Origin: CAZQIO01 sp964593405
GTDB lineage: Bacteria; Patescibacteriota; Minisyncoccia; Minisyncoccales; GBS-2
Length of the DNA: 7,887 nt
Direction: 5' to 3'
Assembly (NCBI GenBank): GCA_964593405.1
Contig: CAZQIO010000024.1
Span: 1-7,887, forward strand
The stretch's first letter is position 1. Every line of letters begins with the position of its first letter. This document shows, piece after piece, positions 5,012 to 7,887 of this stretch. The translations under genes were made by a program, and so were the position numbers. The notes beneath the pieces were generated by a model. The model was not told where the DNA came from. It made no database searches and was given only the letters and a program-made list of their open reading frames with translations.

Positions 5012-6029
5012 AGGGGCTCCAAAAAAATTTAATTTGACAGACCCTGATCAACAGAGAGAGTATTTTTTATTTAAAGCTAAAAAGGAAATTGAAAAGCTGA
5101 GAGAATTTTTGGAAAAAAACACTTTTGTTGCCTACTTGTTGGGAAAGAAAAATTCTGGAAAGGGGACTTATTCAAAAATGTTTGCCGACATTATAGCTCC
5201 AGACAAAATAGAGCATTTTTCAATCGGAGACATGGTCAGGGCGGTAGATGAGGAATTAAAAGATAAAGAAAAAAGGAAGGAATTGATTAATTTTTTGGAG
5301 AAAAACTACCGGGGGTTCTATTCTATAGATGAGGCAATAAAAGCCCTGGAAAACAGAAGCACTCAAACCCTTTTGCCCACTGAGTTAATTTTGGCCTTAG
5401 TGAAAAGGGAAATGGCAAAGAGGGAAAAAAAGACCCTTTTTATCGATGGCTTCCCAAGAGAATTGGACCAAATTAGTTTTTCTTTATTCTTTAGAGATTT
5501 GATAGGTTACAGAGATGACCCTGACCTTTTCATTTTAATTGACGTGCCAGAATCGGTCATCGATGCCAGAATAAAATGGAGAAGGGTTTGTCCAAAATGT
5601 CAAACCCCAAGAAATTTAAAACTTTTGCCAACCAAAAATGTTGGCTATGACAAAGAGAAAAACGAATTTTATTTAATTTGCGACAATTGCGGCCTGAGAA
5701 TGGAGAAAAAAGAAGGGGACGATCTTGGCATTGAACCAATAAGAGAAAGATTGGAAAAAGAAGGAAAGTTAATAGAAATTGCCCAAAATTTGCACGGAAT
5801 TCCAAAAATTTTCTTGAGAAATTCAGTTCCAGTTTCTTTGGCCAAAGATTTTGTTGAAGATTACGAAATCACCCCAGAATATTACTTTGAATTAGAAAAC
5901 GGAAAAGTCATTGTCAAAGAAAGGCCATGGAAATTTTTAGACGATGAAGGAGTGGAATCTTTTTCCCTCTTGCCCCAGCCGGTTGTCGTTTCTCTGATAA
6001 AACAAATGGTTGAGGTTTTCAACCTTTGA
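4980..6029 (+). CDS. Adenylate-kinase-like nucleoside monophosphate kinase
   Basis: The 349-aa protein has the adenylate kinase layout but is much longer than the usual 190-220. Residues 1-48 form an N-terminal extension (FKTKIEGAPKKFNLTDP). The P-loop GKKNSGKGT (55-63) differs from the usual GPPGSGKGT but keeps GKGT. HFSIGDMVR (79-87) is the NMP-binding start, and IDGFPR (155-160) is the conserved adenylate kinase motif. The LID has a zinc knuckle pair, CPKC (C204, C207) and CDNC (C234, C237). The C-terminal part (about 290-349) is an extra segment I cannot assign. The likely reaction is phosphate transfer from ATP to a nucleoside monophosphate; AMP is the best guess, but the altered P-loop and extensions make specificity uncertain. 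It starts inside the preceding gene and ends 3 bases before the prepilin peptidase, suggesting translational coupling. Confidence 0.85.
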   Translation: MKFPIFKTKIEGAPKKFNLTDPDQQREYFLFKAKKEIEKLREFLEKNTFVAYLLGKKNSGKGTYSKMFADIIAPDKIEHFSIGDMVRAVDEELKDKEKRKELINFLEKNYRGFYSIDEAIKALENRSTQTLLPTELILALVKREMAKREKKTLFIDGFPRELDQISFSLFFRDLIGYRDDPDLFILIDVPESVIDARIKWRRVCPKCQTPRNLKLLPTKNVGYDKEKNEFYLICDNCGLRMEKKEGDDLGIEPIRERLEKEGKLIEIAQNLHGIPKIFLRNSVPVSLAKDFVEDYEITPEYYFELENGKVIVKERPWKFLDDEGVESFSLLPQPVVVSLIKQMVEVFNL

Positions 6030-6032
6030 GTC

Positions 6033-6815
6033 ATGGAAATTTTATTTTTTACTTTTTTTCTTGGTTTGGCGGTTGGCTCTTTTTTAAATTGCCTAATTTA
6101 TCGTTTAGAGAGCGGCGAAAGCTTTTTAAAAGGAAGGTCTTTTTGTCCAAAATGCAAGCATTTATTGTCTTGGAAAGATTTAATTCCGATTTTGAGTTTT
6201 GTTTTTTTGAAGGGAAAATGTCGCTATTGCCAACAAAAAATTTCTTTGCAATATCCCTTAGTTGAAATTTCAACTGCCATTTTGTTTTTGGCTCCCCATT
6301 TTTTTTACCAAAATTTCAATTTTTTTGAGTTGTTTTTTTATTGGATATTTGTTTCTTGCTCAATAGTCATTTTCGTTTATGATTTAAAAAATTATTCAAT
6401 CCCAGACAAAGTCCTTCTTTTTGCCATTTTTTCTGCCCTAATTTATCGCCTTTTTAGAGCCTGGAATTTTGGAAAATGGGAATTTTCTGAAATTTTAATT
6501 CCGATCCTTTCTGCCACCTTCTCTTCTCTCTTTTTCTTTTTAATTTGGTTTTTTTCTCGGGGAAAATGGATGGGGCAGGGGGATATTGAATTGGTATTTT
6601 TTCTTGGTTTGATTTTGGGCTGGCCAAAAATTCTTGTTGCCCTATTGATTGCCTTTTTTTCAGGCGCTACAATAGGATTAGGATTGGTGATGGCTGGCAA
6701 AAAAAGTTTAAAATCCGAAATTCCCTTTGCCCCATTTTTGGTTGGCGCCACCATTTTTTCCCTATTTTTTGGCCAAAAAATTGTTGATTGGTATTTGTTT
6801 TTTGTGATAGAATAA
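6033..6815 (+). CDS. pilD: Type IV prepilin peptidase / N-methyltransferase
   Basis: This 260-aa inner-membrane aspartic protease (A24 family) cleaves the leader of type IV pilin-like proteins and methylates the new N-terminus. The N-terminal methylase part shows GSFLNCLIYRLESGES (15-30) and the two zinc-binding CxxC pairs, CPKC (C38, C41) and CRYC (C63, C66), so it is the full bifunctional form. The catalytic aspartates are D117 in VYDLKNYSIPD and D184 in GQGDIELVFFLGL. About seven hydrophobic segments follow the family pattern. The sequence is extremely rich in Phe and Leu, as expected for a low-GC membrane protein. It starts 3 bases after the kinase stop and is followed after 5 bases by a small membrane protein. 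No pilin or pilus ATPase is visible in the window, so its substrates are encoded elsewhere or downstream. Confidence 0.95.
   Translation: MEILFFTFFLGLAVGSFLNCLIYRLESGESFLKGRSFCPKCKHLLSWKDLIPILSFVFLKGKCRYCQQKISLQYPLVEISTAILFLAPHFFYQNFNFFELFFYWIFVSCSIVIFVYDLKNYSIPDKVLLFAIFSALIYRLFRAWNFGKWEFSEILIPILSATFSSLFFFLIWFFSRGKWMGQGDIELVFFLGLILGWPKILVALLIAFFSGATIGLGLVMAGKKSLKSEIPFAPFLVGATIFSLFFGQKIVDWYLFFVIE
6784..6813 (+). promoter_or_regulatory. Possible promoter inside the 3' end of pilD
   Basis: TTGATT (6784-6789) and an extended -10 TGATAGAAT (6805-6813, hexamer TAGAAT 6808-6813) are 18 bases apart. The -10 ends 7 bases before ATG 6821, so a transcript from it would be leaderless. No Shine-Dalgarno sequence precedes 6821. 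The gene could also be read through from pilD. Confidence 0.45.
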
Positions 6816-6820
6816 TATAA

Positions 6821-7153
6821 ATGAGGGCCATCAATAAAAAGATTTTACTTTTTAGCATTTTCTCTGTAGCTTTAGTTTTTACCATTTTAATTGTTGGCTT
6901 TTTTTGGTATTTAGCAAAGATTTCAAAAACTAAAACAGAACTTTCCCCACCAAAATCAAAACCAACGCTAGAAAGCCACATTCAACAACAATTGGAAGAA
7001 TTGGAAAAATTGAGAAAAGCTGCCACCTTGACAGAAAAAGAAATTAAAACCCAAATTGAAGAAATGGAAAAACTTGGGGGCAAAGCCAAAGGTTCTTCTC
7101 AAGAGGAAATTCAAAGACAATTGGAAGAACTTGAAAAATTGAGGCAACAATAA
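6821..7153 (+). CDS. Small one-TM coiled-coil repeat protein
   Basis: The protein has 110 aa and an unassigned function. A short basic N-terminus (MRAINKK) leads into one membrane segment (about 8-31), then a Pro/Lys-rich linker (KSKPTL). The tail consists of two and a half copies of a 21-22-residue unit starting at I54, I75 and I97. The units share the core I..Q(L/I)EE(L/M)EKL, and the first and third are nearly identical (QLEELEKLR). The heptad-like charged pattern predicts a coiled coil, probably outside the membrane if the positive-inside rule holds. It sits 5 bases after pilD and 28 bases before the surface protein, so it may be an envelope or pilus-associated spacer or anchor. Proteins of this kind are familiar beside pilus genes in Parcubacteria, but I know no defined role. 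Confidence 0.75.
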   Translation: MRAINKKILLFSIFSVALVFTILIVGFFWYLAKISKTKTELSPPKSKPTLESHIQQQLEELEKLRKAATLTEKEIKTQIEEMEKLGGKAKGSSQEEIQRQLEELEKLRQQ

Positions 7154-7155
7154 AC

Positions 7156-7162
7156 AAAGGTC
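7156..7162 (+). promoter_or_regulatory. AAAGGTC box upstream of the surface-protein gene
   Basis: This is the third copy of the heptamer, 19 bases before ATG 7182, and the spacer is a run of AAAATT-like repeats. It starts 3 bases after the preceding stop codon. No promoter is evident here, so the box is probably within a transcript from upstream. Confidence 0.4.
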
Positions 7163-7181
7163 GAAAATTAAAATTAAAATT

Positions 7182-7887
7182 ATGTACCAAAAGGTAAAGA
7201 AAGTTTTTTGGCAAATTTTACCAGGGATAGTGAGCGCTCTTTTTTTGGCCGCAATAATTTATGCCTGGACGGCCCCTACTCAAAATCCACCAGAGGGAAA
7301 CGTTCCAGCGCCAATTAACGTTGGTACAAGCACCCAATACAAAGCAGGAGCTCTGGGTGTTGGCGGCGTCTTCCAGGCTTATGGAGGAACTGCCAATCCA
7401 GTTTTGAACGTTGTCGGTAGCAACGTCGGCATCGGGACGACGAATCCCCAAAGAGCAAAATTAGTTATTGAAGATACTATAGTTTCCCCAATTAACTCGC
7501 CTTGGGGTGGTGGAGCTAATTCTCATGCGTTCGGATTACATGTTTATGACCCAAGCCCGGTAGGAAGTGACAAAATCCTCTACAACCTTGAAGGAACTAT
7601 CAAAGAATTTGGGGCATCTGGTGTCTCAGGTTATAGAATAGGAGTACATGGTACCCTAGTAAATAGTAATGAAAGCGACTGGTATGCAGCAGGGTCCCTT
7701 GCGCAACAAAGTGGTCCTCCTAATAATGTCTATGGGGTTGCTGGATGGGTAAAATCATGTCCATCAGGATACAATTGCTATTCAGGGTGGTTTGGTAGCA
7801 CCAATGGTGCTTATCCTTTTGTTGTACAAAGCGGCAACGTCGGCATCGGGACGACGGCACCAGGAGCAAGTTTGCAAGTCTCCACTG
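7182..7887 (+). CDS. Anchored surface protein with GIGTT repeats (partial)
   Basis: The frame is open from ATG 7182 to the window end (235 codons, no stop), so only the N-terminal part is seen. A basic start (MYQKVKKVFWQ) and a hydrophobic segment (about 11-29) indicate a membrane anchor or uncleaved signal. A low-complexity exported linker rich in Pro, Asn and Gly follows (NPPEGNVPAPINVGTS). The motif NVGIGTT occurs at residues 81-87 and 219-225, flanking a 130-residue Gly/Ser/Asn-rich segment with aromatic residues and one Cys pair (C193, C199). Such GIGTT repeats occur in large surface and tail-fibre-like proteins of Patescibacteria and Bacteroidetes, some ending in an S74 chaperone domain; the end is not visible here. 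Base composition is higher in GC than in the neighbours. A role in attachment or surface display is inferred. Confidence 0.8.
   Translation, partial: MYQKVKKVFWQILPGIVSALFLAAIIYAWTAPTQNPPEGNVPAPINVGTSTQYKAGALGVGGVFQAYGGTANPVLNVVGSNVGIGTTNPQRAKLVIEDTIVSPINSPWGGGANSHAFGLHVYDPSPVGSDKILYNLEGTIKEFGASGVSGYRIGVHGTLVNSNESDWYAAGSLAQQSGPPNNVYGVAGWVKSCPSGYNCYSGWFGSTNGAYPFVVQSGNVGIGTTAPGASLQVST
7420..7442 (+). repeat. 23-bp direct repeat, copy 1 (NVGIGTT codons)
   Basis: This sequence, beginning GCAACGTCGG, is identical over 23 bases to 7834-7856. It encodes the NVGIGTT motif with GC-ending codons (GTC, GGC, ATC, GGG, ACG, ACG) that are otherwise uncommon in this AT-rich window. Confidence 0.85.
7834..7856 (+). 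repeat. 23-bp direct repeat, copy 2 (NVGIGTT codons)
   Basis: This is an exact copy of 7420-7442, offset by 414 bases (138 codons) and therefore in the same frame. The flanking bases differ, so the identity is limited to the motif itself. More copies may lie beyond the window. Confidence 0.85.

Noticed and set aside
6026..6265. ORF overlapping the start of pilD in another frame
   Set aside because: The pilD frame carries the conserved GSFLNC and CxxC motifs over the same bases, so this frame is a shadow.
7218..7451. Minus-strand ORF over the surface-protein gene
   Set aside because: It is antisense to the open + frame with signal anchor and GIGTT repeats, and shows no recognisable domain.
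1..7887. CRISPR array, tRNA, rRNA or insertion sequence
   Set aside because: No regularly spaced repeats, cloverleaf-like sequences, rRNA segments or transposase motifs were seen on either strand.

Overview
The window looks like part of a small, AT-rich genome of the candidate phyla radiation (Patescibacteria), probably the Parcubacteria side. The grounds are family recognition from memory, not a search: a threonyl-tRNA synthetase without the TGS domain, a 53-residue DUF5679-type zinc-ribbon protein, an adenylate-kinase-like protein with the roughly 50-residue N-terminal extension I associate with these bacteria, and a surface protein whose N-terminus and GIGTT repeats are typical of them. 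TGA is used as an ordinary stop (ends at 3807, 5011 and 6029), so this is not a code-25 lineage (Gracilibacteria/Absconditabacteria). All genes lie on the + strand.

Layout. 1-62: upstream edge with no convincing gene. 63-245: a strong sigma70-type promoter, a 16-codon leader ORF carrying four Thr codons, and a long hairpin followed by a T-run. Together these look like a ribosome-mediated transcription attenuator in front of thrS (246-1982). 2094-3125: a cysteine-rich radical SAM protein preceded by a short hairpin. 3126-3252: a GGGGTC-type palindrome and a promoter placed so that the next transcript would be leaderless. 3253-3807: an HD-domain hydrolase. 3822-4108: a self-contained unit with promoter, DUF5679 protein and terminator.

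4127-6815 is a tight run: membrane-anchored ComEC-type metallo-beta-lactamase protein, nucleoside monophosphate kinase (32-bp overlap) and type IV prepilin peptidase (3-base gap). After a 5-base gap come a small one-TM coiled-coil repeat protein (6821-7153) and the start of a secreted or anchored repeat protein (7182 to beyond the window). The second half thus resembles an envelope, type IV pilus and possibly DNA-uptake neighbourhood, with one nucleotide-metabolism gene inside it.

Two initiation styles seem to coexist. Some genes have a -10 box ending 7-8 bases before the start codon (leaderless type). Three others carry an identical AAAGGTC box 19-21 bases before the ATG. The most notable item is the putative Thr-codon attenuator of thrS.
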